The notes under the pieces were generated by a model. The model ran no database searches, was not told the DNA's origin, and saw only the letters and a program-made list of their open reading frames with translations. Shown piece after piece: positions 48,601 through 59,914 of a DNA stretch of 64,000 nt. The stretch lies in the NCBI RefSeq assembly GCF_964340395.1, contig NC_135553.1, forward strand, positions 23,431,949 to 23,495,948, written 5' to 3'. The first letter of the stretch is position 1. Each line of letters starts with the position of its first letter. The translations under genes were made by a program, and so were the position numbers. Source of the DNA: Glandiceps talaboti. Lineage: Eukaryota > Hemichordata > Enteropneusta > Spengelidae.

Positions 48601-51600
48601 ACCTTGATCCATTCTGTTGATGATAGTGTACTGCTTGGAAATGTCTTCCCTGGCAGCTGGAGTGTCTGGTACAAAGTAAGGCACCTCGACATCTTCAGGT
48701 TTATAATATTGAGGTTTCCAGTCTTTGATAACACCTGTGCCTGGTTGACCATTACCAAACTTCTCACAGAACAGTCCATACTCAGCATTAGCAGTGCATC
48801 GATGGGGATCATTGAATGCAATATACAGCATAAACGGCCTTTTTTGAGATATAAGGAGGTAGATTTTGATTTGATGACATATTTACATAACTCCTCACAC
48901 TCTATGTATCTGAGGAGTTTATCTTCTGAAGGGAAACATTACAGTACAAATGACGTTGCCTTGGTGTTTCACCTGTATGATGTGACATTTTTACACACAC
49001 TCCGACAACTTCAAATGCAAAGGCACTATCAATTAAATTCTTTGTTTGCCATCCACATGAAGGTAGGTTTGTCGGTAGATTTAGAAAAAAACACAAATAC
49101 ATTTCACCAGTTCAGTAGACTTGGGTATAAACAGAATGGATCAACAGAAAAGTGAATTTTACATGACATGTTAGCGTTGTGTTTTTTTCTGTGTTTTTCT
49201 TTTTTCCCTCTCTGTGGTAGATTCTGAGGAAATTCAAGGATAGCAAACAAAGTATTGAATTGCTGGAGCTTTACATACAAGATTATTTCTAGTAAACATT
49301 TATGTAAATCATTCTGGTCAAGATTTTTATATTAGCCTTGAAGAATTACATTACAAATAATTACAAGAACAGTAACTTAACAAAAAAAGTTATGAGTTTC
49401 GCAAATCATATTACATACATTAATGAATAGATGAATTCAGAGTTTTAAAGTTCAATCATTTTTTGACAAAAACAGGTTAGTTGAAATTCTGTGATGGATT
49501 CAGGTCTCAAATCATGCAAAATCCTTGGTGCAGAATTGAAAGACACAAGTCAAGGTGGACTTAGTACTACAAAAAAGGTAAAACAGACTTTTATAGGTAT
49601 ATGTTTACAGTGTATTTTTAAGACTCAATTCTTTCAAACAGTAGTCTGTGATTTGTTACTCATATATGTTTGAGGGCGCTCTTCAAACAGTTGTACGTGC
49701 AGAAGAAGGCTGACAATAGATCTAGACTAGTTCATCAGGCTGGACATCTGACATGTTACCATGACAACAGTGATTTTATTGCCAAACATATCAGGTGTAA
49801 TGGGGGGGGGGGGGGGTTCTAATGTTATCCTCTCTCTGCCAGGGGGATATTTGTTTGTACACAAAAAAGTCAAGAAAACAGGATTATGCTTCTGCAACAA
49901 TTTGAGACCAAGATCCAATTGGTGATTATCAGTTGACAAAGACATGCAGAACACTACAATGTGACTAAACTGTTACTACAAGACTAAACACAAAGACCAC
50001 ACTCTGAAGACACCTATTCCTACCTCGAGTCATTTACATTCAAGAAATAATGTACAAGTTCTCTCATCTTGGTGATATTTCTTGCAACCTGCAATAATGG
50101 CTGAGTTCGTTCATAGTCAAACTTAAAGACACTATCTGGTTTCACATGCTTCTTGCCTATCAACCCTGTACAAAAAGAAAAGTGAATTTTTGAAGATTCA
50201 TGAAATATAATACACCATGTATACTGCAAAATGCATGTTAGCCTACCAGCAGACTTCAAGGACTCTTACAACTACAGGATTCCGCTATCCTAACTGACTT
50301 TTTGATTTTTTGAATTTTCACTGGTCCTCTCATCTATGCGATCACAGCTGTGTTTCACTGGTCTGGAAGCCACGCCCTGCCACACACACATATAACTTGT
50401 GCAAGGCATTAGTGTATATTTGAATAGAATACAACATACATAATGATCAAAGTGAGGTTGAAGGGTCACATTTCCATGACGACACCGAATTATGGATTCA
50501 TCTTGTGACCTATATATGGCATGATTTGAAAATGTCTTCCAATGTATTCAACCAATCACGCTTTATACAAGAATGCAATTCGAGACTTGAAATAGGAGTC
50601 ATCTTAGACTAGGAAAGGACAGCGAAATTTAAAATTGAAATGTCAGTTGGGATAGCAAATAGTGTAGTAGTGCTACTACTAGTCCTTGGAGTCCTTGTAC
50701 CACAAATGTTACATACCTGGGATCCTTCACTTGAAGGAAGTGACGTATCAGTCCCTTCATGTGAGTTATATTACGAGCAACTTGAAGTATACTCTCCGTT
50801 TCTTCAGTGGCTTCAAAGTCAAATTTGAAGACAGTGTCTGGTCCAACATGTTTTTTACCTACTATACCTGTCAAAAATAGTGGATTTAGACATTCAAATG
50901 GTGCCAGAATACATGTTGTGAGCCATCAACATTATGTCAAATGACAGTCACATGACTATTACATGATCATCTTAAACACTGATGATGGCACATTCTCATT
51001 GGTTTAATTTAATTCTACATGCACATTCATTGTTAATACTGACTGGTATAGTGGTATTGCCCCACAAGTTGAATTTTAAATTCAATGAATGGGCTTGATT
51101 TGTTCACTACGTTTGAAAAAAAAACCCAACTTATTTACAGTGAAACCTATTAAAAAGCCATCCTTGCATTACAGGGTTTCAAAGTCTATTTTTAAAACAT
51201 TCATTTTCATATCTATTTTTTTCTCCCTTCAAGGGCAGTTTGTCACAAAAAAACATCGAAATTTACATGGACTCAGTGTTGTTATAAAGTAGACTTTATT
51301 TAGAATATCCTTAGACAGCTGTTGTTATAATCTGACAATCTATGAAACACAGGCTTATTATCACAGATGACCTCTGACCTTTAGTGACTATGTTCTGTAA
51401 CATGAGGACAGTAGCATCAAATTTAGATTTAGGGATTCAGACTGACATATGGATGGAATGCCAATCTGATTCCAGCCTCAACAACCCTTACAATCTAAAG
51501 AATATGACAGCATGCTCAAAATACATGTACAATGCACAAGAATCAGTTTCATATTCAGATTCAGATTCAGATACAGCATTTTCAAAATATTATAAGAAAT

Positions 51601-54600
51601 AATATATGATTGCTAAATCCATGATTGTGTATAACTATCCTGAGCTTTTGGGGGTAATGAATTAAGAAATGCTCTCTCCCCGCATCCTTCTCCCTCCTTT
51701 TCCCTACCATATTCTTTTGTTGGTGTTTAACTGAAAACACTAAGAATAAACAGAATACGCAGTAATGTCATAATATATACACCTTACAAATAGTTTTAGT
51801 AGATACATTTTGTATGACCTTCTCACAGGATTAACCAGATTGTGTTTTTTTATTTGTCTAAAGTGTTAGACACATGACTGGCTGTGTAGTTATTTTTAAT
51901 TAAGTTGGTCATTTGATGGAATATGTAGTCTGTATTACCTACATCAAGGAATGTGCAGTCACAGGGGGCAGCGAGCATGTAATCGGTTGAATGATTGATT
52001 GATTGATTGATTGATTGATCAATTGATTAATAGAATGAGAGCTCTCTCCTTGCTGCCCCCTGTGGTGCACTTGGTACATTTCCTCTGAAACTGCAGGTTT
52101 TATTGGTTCTACCTCAGACAACAAACTGAGGTTTGACACTGCTGTATGATGACAGCCATTGATGTAAAACTTGTAGTTTTAAAATATCTTCCCTTACCAG
52201 TTCTGATGTTGGCACCTTTCAGTATAACAGGTAGACTTTTGACATTATCAAAAGCTGCAAAGTGATGGTAACCATGAGCCAAACCATAGTGTCCATTCTG
52301 GTGTTGTGGTAATCCAGTCAGTAAGGAAGATCTACTTGGTGAGCAGCTACTAACTGCTGTGTACCCATACTTGAAGGTCACACCCTGCTTGGCCAGGTTG
52401 TTGATGTTTGGGGTTTGGCACACTGTGTTGTTGTAAACTTGACTTTCAAAGCCATAGTCATCAGCTGTAGAACAAAGTTCGGTAACAAATACAAGAGATT
52501 GTAAAATTTTAATATTGTACTCGAATTTTCCCAATATGGATTTGGAATGCATATGGACCCTATTTAAAAACATGAAGGAAACCATGTTGCATATAAACTT
52601 CAGGTAACTTGTTTCTACATTCTTACAGGCGAGGGATTCAATCCCAGGTTTTCACATTATAGCCTGTAGTTGTCTTGTGCCAAGCATTGGCAAAACGTTT
52701 CTTGCCCTTGAACGCACCCAGTACGTACAAGGACGAATATGAAATTGATGTAAAAAATGTGATTCCTGGAACAGAAGACACTAATTGCATGAATGAAAAA
52801 GATAACTGATGGTGCAGTGCTGAGAAAAAATAACCTGCTGACAACTAATTGAAAATCTAATGACGGATTCAAATCTTTGGATCTGAATGTGAACCTTAAA
52901 AAAATATTCAGTCGATACCTGACCTGACTGCACCTGGCCTGTACCTGCATTTTGTACTGACCGATTTTAAGTTGTTATCCTTATATAACCTGGGCCTTTG
53001 CTAATTTATAGAATGAATCATATTTTATACCTGTCTGCAGTGTCTGGTAGCATACATATTTTGAAGTCTCTCTAAACGTACATCTCAAATGATAAAACAA
53101 AATTTGCATTATATATCGGTCAATATAAAACACAGGTACAGGCCAGGTACAGACCAGGCCAGGTCAGGTAAAGACTGAATATTTTTTTGGATTCACATTC
53201 ACATTCAGATCCAAAGATCCGTCATCTGTTTTTACTTGCAATATATATTGGAAATTCAACAATGTCAGTACTTGAATATGTTCACATTCTGTTGAAAGCG
53301 TTCATGATAAATACTAGTACTCCAAACAGCTCAAATGATATCTCTCTTGACAGTAATTAATTACCTATTTTAATTACTGCTCACACGGAGCATGCACATT
53401 TAGATGTGTCATAGAGTGTGTAGTAGGCAAGTATAAATCAAAACCTATTTGTTACTTTGCATACAAATGAAGTGAGTATAAATGGTAGTTGTGCAGCCAA
53501 TGACGAAAATCCACAATTACAAAGCATAGAATTTACCCACAGGAGCTGGCACTGTTGTTAAGTTCACCACTAGAGGGCAACCAGAATTTGTGAGATTTAA
53601 TTTGAGAGCTCGGAAATATACAAAAAATAAAATGCACTGCAGTTGTATATGGGTGATAAGTGGCAAGTGTTGGATCTGAGCGAGGGTTAACTTACTCGCT
53701 AAATATTGCCAGCTCTGACAATTTTGAACAGATCACAATGATATATTGAGGAATTGAAGATATACATCTGTACTATTGCTAGACGTTATTTGTTTGACCT
53801 TTTACGTTATTTTTTGTATATTTCTGAGCTCTCAAATTAAATTTCATAAATTCGCTCGTGCTTTGTAATTGCTAGGTAACCCTTTGGGTCACCCACTAGT
53901 GGTAAACTTAGCAACAGTGCCAGCTCCTGTGAATGTATCCATCACATGACCTAATTTTTTGTGCCAACTTTCATTGACCTTTGATGCAACGTATATCTTA
54001 GTCTTGGTTACCCAGACGCTTGCCAGCAGGATGGCGCCCTCAACAGCAAGAGTTTGGGTAACCCAGACTAAGTATATGTATCAATAAATATTAAAGCGTA
54101 ATTTTGACCATTCATATAAGACAGATTGAATATAAGGCTAACTTTGAAATATACTTATTACTATACACAATGTTTCACTTGTTAAATTTTAACTGACTAT
54201 TACTATAGATTATATTGCCCACTGAATAACCTTTGACCTTTTCATCTGGAAGGTGTTAACAAACCATAAAATAAATAGTCTTGCCATATGAGAATCTCAG
54301 ATTCAGAATCAGATTCACATTGGAGGACAATATGAGGCCAGTCTCATTTTGAGCCAAGGTTCAGTCTCAGATTCGAAAAAATCACAATAACACCAGTAGT
54401 CTCAGTTACCCAGACTCTCACCACTGGGGGCTCTGCCTACAAGACCTCCCAAGTTTGGGAAAAGCATGTTCCAACTACCCAGCAACGGAAGTCACACATT
54501 ACATTTCTTCCAAGCATAAAAATGGGCTTACGAGGTCTGTTTGTTGTAATTCATATACATGTATATTAGTCGCTTGAGACATGATAATCTGTAGTGAAGG

Positions 54601-56098
54601 TACCCAAATCGTTCAGCCTGCAGTGTTGGATGTGAAGGGCTACTCCCCATGATGCACTGCTCCAGCAGCTACTTCCATTGTGGGCAAGTGGCTTTCCCAG
54701 ACTCTTGTTAGGGGAGGTCTTGTAGGCAGATCCCCCAGTGGTGAGAGTCTGGGTACCCAAGACAACAACACCAGAAGCAGTCTAAAAAGAAATTGTACCA
54801 TAGGGACTACAGGAACTATCCCACTTCTCACCCATCATAAAAATATTACTTCTACAGACATTTACGTAAATAACACTAAAATCCTTTTAAAACAGCCACA
54901 ATGTGTAGATACATCATTGGAATAGTGTGCCTACCAACAAACACATCAGCTGAACTTTGACCTCTCACTAATGTCTTGGCGACAAACTTGTAACTCTGAT
55001 TTTTATGTAATTTTCTCCATGCAAGGCGACATGTATCCCCTCCCCCATCAAGTGAGTGTGAAGGGGGAACATGTCCTGTAGCTTGGATTATTCCATGTAT
55101 GACTGCTTTTTTCTGGTGTTATCGTGATTTTTCGAATATGAGACTGAACCTGAGGCTCAATATGAGAGTGGCCTCATATTGTCCTCCAATGTGAATCTGA
55201 CTCTGAATCTGACTCTGAGACCAACTTTATACTCGTTCTTGCCATGTGATACATCAATGATAATACACTTCATTGTGTGGCACTGTCAATTATGTAAATA
55301 GCACATCCTGGGATTATTCATAATTTTAATTATCTCAGTATTTCATGAGGACATCGGATAATCATGTGATCTGCCTGCTGTGAATTAGACCCCATTATAA
55401 CGTTTGTTGTGCTTTGATGTTTAGTGAAATGTTTGGGTGGTGGTGTCATAAACAATCACTGGAATGAACAAAAGACGTCCACCTTTCCGTTCTAAATGAA
55501 AACATCGGGTCAAATAAACAGCACGTCATATGATGCACACGTGAATTCGCCTCACCTTATTGTCTGAAAGAGTGGAAGGTCGGACAGTTTTCGAACAATG
55601 ACAAACACAAGACTGAGACAAGGCTACACACTGTGGTATTGAATAATTGAACCAATGCACCGTGGGTGTGCACATCATGCAGTATAATACATCCAGTTCT
55701 TTTTTTATTATTATAAAAAACGCCTTTTACACGGGATAGCATGTAAAATGGTGATCTGCACAACTTAAAAGGAATAAATGAGAAAACGTTTATTGATATT
55801 CACTCGCGAGGCACTGCAAGTCTGCTGAGATTGTACATAGCCGTCAGAGTGAGTCCACTGAGTGAAAGTTACTAAACATTGCAGTATTTGCTGTTCTACT
55901 TCTAGTGCCACTAGTGTAGTGGCAAACTTTCCGCAACTTGCTCTTACCTAATATGATTAAAACGTTCCTCTTCTCCGACTGCCCATTGCAAACACAGAGT
56001 ATTGCCAAGAAAGCTGTCGCTCTCAAGAATGCGATACTTTGGAGCGTCTTCCTCATCATGTTAGTGTTAGCATGGTTAGTGTTACCGAGTACATCCAA
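45655..56098 (-). CDS. SGSH-like heparan N-sulfatase, copy B, with alternative third exons
   Basis: Complete gene on the minus strand: exon 1 56098-55948, exon 2 52464-52198, exon 3a 50867-50717, exon 3b 50165-50024, exon 4 48838-48603, last exon 46427-45655. With 3a the product is 525 residues, with 3b 522 (human SGSH 502); using both shifts the frame. The N-terminus holds a hydrophobic signal ([16 protein letters not shown]) then NVLII. Junction 1 creates ADDYGFES; exon 2 has SSCSPSR (formylglycine cysteine); 3a and 3b both have GKKH; exon 4 has FNDPHR; the last exon has SDNGIPFP. Human Arg282 (GRTNLY) is Lys here (AKTNLY). The C-terminal region follows SGSH closely ([23 protein letters not shown]). 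A lysosomal enzyme by family; exact substrate is inferred. Intron 1 is full of foldback elements. Confidence 0.92.
46464..46760. repeat. Tandem repeat, unit about 77 bp
   Basis: ATGGCAGTGACAACCAGGTC recurs at 46464 and 46541, followed by two shorter diverged units sharing TTGGTGGACAATTTCAATTT. It starts about 35 bases upstream of the last exon of SGSH copy B. Confidence 0.85.
47300..47945. repeat. Minisatellite, six units of about 114 bp
   Basis: The core TTTGGCTGTTGCTATGGGCG followed by TGGTC recurs six times, starting near 47332, 47443, 47555, 47672, 47787 and 47900. Alternate units are more alike (GTCATGGTTACTAGGG versus GTCTTGTTGCTA), which suggests growth by dimers. Last intron of SGSH copy B. 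Confidence 0.9.
47946..48595. repeat. Interspersed repeat ending in CA/CAGA tract
   Basis: Diverged tandem blocks with CACCAAATTTCGCACCAATC and CAAATATCGTGGCAATCGGT, then a CA tract (48488-48530), CAGACAGACAGACGCCGGGC and AGTTCAGTTGTGCTAAAA. It looks like the 3' end of a dispersed retroelement, probably continuous with the minisatellite before it. It ends within a few bases of the exon 4 donor of SGSH copy B. Confidence 0.7.
50024..50165 (-). other. SGSH copy B alternative exon 3b
   Basis: 142 nt with acceptor TTTTTGTACAG and donor GTAGGA, encoding [17 protein letters not shown]... and ending NVNDS plus AG of a split Arg. Same entry and exit phases as 3a but three codons shorter (the TEETES part is missing). 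It is the exon nearest to exon 4. Confidence 0.85.
50717..50867 (-). other. SGSH copy B alternative exon 3a
   Basis: 151 nt, exactly the length of exon 3 in copies A and C. It encodes [17 protein letters not shown]..., ending VKDP plus AG. It has acceptor TTTTTGACAG and donor GTATGT. Confidence 0.88.
51990..52028. repeat. GATT microsatellite
   Basis: TGAT/GATT units in intron 2 of SGSH copy B, flanked by inverted GGGGGCAGC...GCTGCCCCC sequences (51965 and 52055). Confidence 0.85.
52861..53224. repeat. Foldback MITE in SGSH-B intron 1 (a)
   Basis: 364 bp. The left arm TGACGGATTCAAATCTTTGG ... ATTCAGTCGATACCTGACCT reappears inverted at the right end (AGGTCAGGTAAAGACTGAAT ... CCAAAGATCCGTCA). 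The arms are about 100 bp. Confidence 0.9.
53538..53931. repeat. Foldback MITE in SGSH-B intron 1 (b)
   Basis: 394 bp. The termini CAGGAGCTGGCACTGTTGTT and AACAGTGCCAGCTCCTG are inverted. A second inner inverted block is TTTAATTTGAGAGCTCGGAA / TTCTGAGCTCTCAAATTAAA. CAG...CTG ends suggest a hAT-type non-autonomous element. Confidence 0.9.
53999..54071. repeat. Short TTACCCAGAC palindrome
   Basis: TTGGTTACCCAGACGCTTGC ... GTTTGGGTAACCCAGACTAA: inverted ends related to those of the nested element at 54404-54759. Confidence 0.6.
54292..55232. repeat. Foldback MITE in SGSH-B intron 1 (c), hosting another
   Basis: Inverted arms of about 105 bp: TCTCAGATTCAGAATCAGAT, TCACATTGGAGGACAATATG, AATCACAATAACACCAG on the left, and their complements at 55110-55228. 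The interior contains the nested element at 54404-54759. Confidence 0.88.
54404..54759. repeat. MITE nested inside another MITE
   Basis: GTTACCCAGACTCTCACCAC ... CTACAAGACCTCCC on the left and GGGGAGGTCTTGTAGGCAGA ... GTGGTGAGAGTCTGGGTACC on the right. It is flanked by AACACCAGTAGTCT and AACACCAGAAGCAGTCT, consistent with duplication of the host element's sequence. Confidence 0.8.
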
Positions 56099-59000
56099 CC
56101 ACTAGATCAGCTGACGACAAGCCTTATAAATTTAAAGAGCGCCCTCACATGTACATAAACAAACGAGTAAAGAAATACCGAACCTGTTCGTGAGTATTAA
56201 AACAAACTGAAGTAAGTGATTCAAACTTCACGAAAAAGCTCACTCATGATGCGAAATGAGTCAAAGATTCAAGCTGCTTTTGAACTGAATTACTGTTACA
56301 TTTAAGACGAAAATATGCATCATATATGAGTAAAAATTGCAATATTAATAGAATCTGCCTTTCAAGTAAACTTCAGACAATTGCAGAAAGTGAAATAAGT
56401 TTTCCATACTCAAACCTTTGAGACAGTAAATTATCACAAAGAGTATGTGGATGTAAATATTTCAAAATCATATAGGAACAGAGAGTGCTACACTGAAATA
56501 CCCACCCCCACCCCCCACGGCACACACACACACACACACAATCCCTCTAAAGGTTACCGGTGCTGTGTCTGAAACTGAAAAAAGTATACGCCAGATGTTC
56601 CTCTCCCTAAAACAATTCCAATTGTAGGCATTAATGGCAAGAGATATGGAAACAAGTGCCCCACAAATTTGATCAATAGAATCTCAGACCACTACTAAAG
56701 ATACAATACAATATCATAAAGTGAAGACCTGGGGCTGCTGTCACAGTAAATTAAGAGGCTAGGCATTATTCCACTCAATGATTGCTCCAAACAAATTTTT
56801 GTATTTGTATTTTTTATTATATATTGAAAATACAAGTTTTTAAACTTCGTGACAAAATCCTGCTTCAATTCGGTGGAACTTGCAGTCTTTTCAACATACA
56901 TATCTTATACTGAAAATCAGTTGCAGGTCAAGCTTTTGTTAAAAGAATATGGATGACTTTTGCCTATATTGATATTGATGCATGCATATACTATACGACT
57001 TAATAAATCTATGATTTTTACAAAAAAGTCATTCATAAATCTATTATTTTTACACAAAAAATAATTCAGTGCAAATAACCACACACATCTGGGAAGTCAA
57101 TTAAATGTTGAGATATTGTTTGTAAATTTTTCATAAAAAGTGAAAAAAAGTCAATAAAAATTCATATTCCAATACTTTCATGTTAGAGTACCTGATTTGA
57201 ATATAAGTACAATCATTGTAACTATAGTAACCTAGAATCAAGTCAGGTCAGGACTTTGCTCTCACTTTTCCCCTACCACGCCTGATATTTTGCTAAGGAC
57301 CTATTGCTTCAATGAAGTTACAGCCAGAAAACAGGTGCAAATTTTTATTGGGTTTTTAATTCTTCTCACTGTGAGATGATGTCAGTGACATCACCGTGTG
57401 ATTAGAACAAACTGAGAGGGTTGTAGCTCTATGATGTAAACATGATTACTATATTCAATGTCACTGTGGAAAATCGTAATCTAATTTTAGACTTGAACAG
57501 ACAACTGTTATAGTGAAACACTTGGTGTGGTTGGGGAAAAGAAATCACAAAATCTGCACATGACTGAATTGTAGCAATTTATATGGACATCATTATGTAC
57601 GCTTACAGACTTTGACGAAATACTACTTTCAGCAGACAGATAACAATATGATAGAGCAATTTGCTTTAAAAACAATATTAAATAAAAAAGAAAAAAATAG
57701 TTGTTCTAAACAACAAAAGAATGACCCAAATATGCAGCAATGTCATATTTAGTGAGTCAGAGGATAAAACATTATTTTTTAACTGACAAAGACCTGGAGG
57801 ACCCCCTCCACCCAAAAAAAAAAAATTCAGCCATCACAACTGAAATTATTCTTCACTTTTTGGCCCGACAGATTTCTTTCCATAAAATCATCCGACTCGC
57901 CCTAAAACGTAGAGCAGAGGGAAATTTATTTTGGCACAAAAAACACATCAACGAAAATATTAAAAAAATTCAGCATTGAGTATGTAGGAATACAAGTTGT
58001 ACTCTTCTACAGTTTAAGAAAGTTCTTGTGTTTTGGTTATTAGGGCTACAAATCAGTGCATGTACTGATGACATATGTATGGGGAATGGAATCTATTTTT
58101 TTTATTAGCCCCAAGGTGGGGGCTATGGTTACTGTGGGCTCTGTTCATTGTCCATCTGTAACACATCATTTCTCAGACATACACTAAATGATTTGTTTCA
58201 AACCTGGCACAAAGGTGACATATCATATGGGACATATGCACATCACTTTGTTTTTTGATATATGTAAATTTGACCAAATGGCGGCCATATTTGTAGTTAA
58301 AAATCAATATTTACTGCGTAATACGTCATTTCTCAGAAATGCAATATCCATTTGGACAAACCGGACACAATGGTGACACATCACATCGGACATACACATC
58401 ACTTTGTCTTTTGATATATGCAAATTTCACCGAATGGCAACCATAATTATAGTTTGAAATCAATATTTGCTGTGTAACTCAAAAACTGTAATACATAGAG
58501 ACTCAATGCAAGTGTCTACCCCCATATTGTCAGATGCAAGCTATCTTTTGAGACCTTGACCTTTGACCTTCAGGGTCAAAGGTATCTAAATCAAGCCATT
58601 TCTTGTAATGAGTTTTAGAAGTTTTTGTCCAATATCCTGAAAGCATATTGCAACATATTGTATGCAATGCCATTTCATTATTTTGTGATGTCCGCTTAGT
58701 ATTCACATTCTGTATTATAGAAATGTATGTCCAGATGTAGTGTTGTGACAGTTGATTTAGGATGTTGACATCCCCATGCAATAATGGAATAGTCCAGTCA
58801 AGTTGTCACTAATCCAAATGCTGATGGTCTCTCTATACACCACACTATTTTGAGATACTTGAACCACACTATTTTGAGATACTTGAAAATGAGCAGTTAA
58901 TTTACAGCATTTATAGAAGTCACTGAGAGAGTGTGTCTTCTACAAAGACTTGTTTTTTATTAATTAAACAACTTGACTCTGTTTTTTGCTGTTTTTCTAC

Positions 59001-59914
59001 TTGAGAACACAATGTCAAACAACACAGAACTGGCAAGTCAATACATCCACAAAATATTACAAATTTGTATATAACATACTAGGTACATATGTATCATATG
59101 TAAAGATTTAAAAGACAAAGGATACACAAAGTCTGACCACCTGTGTGACTGTTGTTAACACCTCGACCACCTAATCTTGACTATTTAAGAGTACTGAATA
59201 GGAATGGTTTTTCAGTACTACTAGTCTTATCAACAAACCCTCAGTCAGATCATGTTTTGTCCAAATTTGGATACAGGCATGTATAAATATCAACTTTCTG
59301 TAATAACACACACCCATTTCCAAGACATTCACACATCCATCAAATTTATTACCAAAATCACCAATTGCTCATTGTTGTTATGGTTTTTCAGAGGATTTCT
59401 GCATTGTTCACTGTATGCATTCCAGTTTGATAATAACTCCCACAAAGTTAGGGGGCTTTTTATATCCCTGTCTCGCCTTTACAGTGTTTTCAATCTAAGT
59501 ATGAAAAATGAAGTACTGCAACATATTACTGAACTTGCCCTGATGCACTGTTGTAGATTAGCTATAGTAGTCACAACATTGCCTACTCATAGACTAAGTT
59601 GAATAAACCCCTTCTATTGTTAGATATCATCATGGTTAGATGTACAGAGTGATGTATTAGACAACAAACCTCGGTAAGTGTAAATTATGATTGAAGTTGT
59701 CAGTAATGACGCACACAATTGTGGTACATCTTTGATCTGACCCTACTACATTCTGTACAAAGATACAGACCTACTTTGGTAACATATTAATATGTTGCAG
59801 TAGTTTGTTGTTCATACTTTGATTGGAAGCACGTCTATAATGAGATAATCAAGCAATGCCAGCATTGCAATTTCCCTTTTTCATACTAAAAAAGTTTGGC
59901 ATATCGGTCTCTAA
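56099..59914. other. Intergenic space between SGSH copies B and C
   Basis: No gene is recognised. The 200-300 bases next to 56098 should carry the copy B promoter. A poly-C/CA tract is at 56500-56540. From 58105 to 58480 a dispersed repeat has two diverged units of about 170 bp sharing ACATCACTTTGT and TTTGATATATG. A 26-bp unit (ACCACACTATTTTGAGATAC + TTGA) is doubled at 58839-58889. Confidence 0.5.

Noticed and set aside
48583-49155. 190-codon open frame on the plus strand
   Set aside because: It lies antisense to SGSH copy B exon 4 and shows no domain features.
57740-57979. 79-codon open frame in the intergenic space between SGSH copies B and C
   Set aside because: Lys/His-rich with no recognisable domain and no upstream signals.
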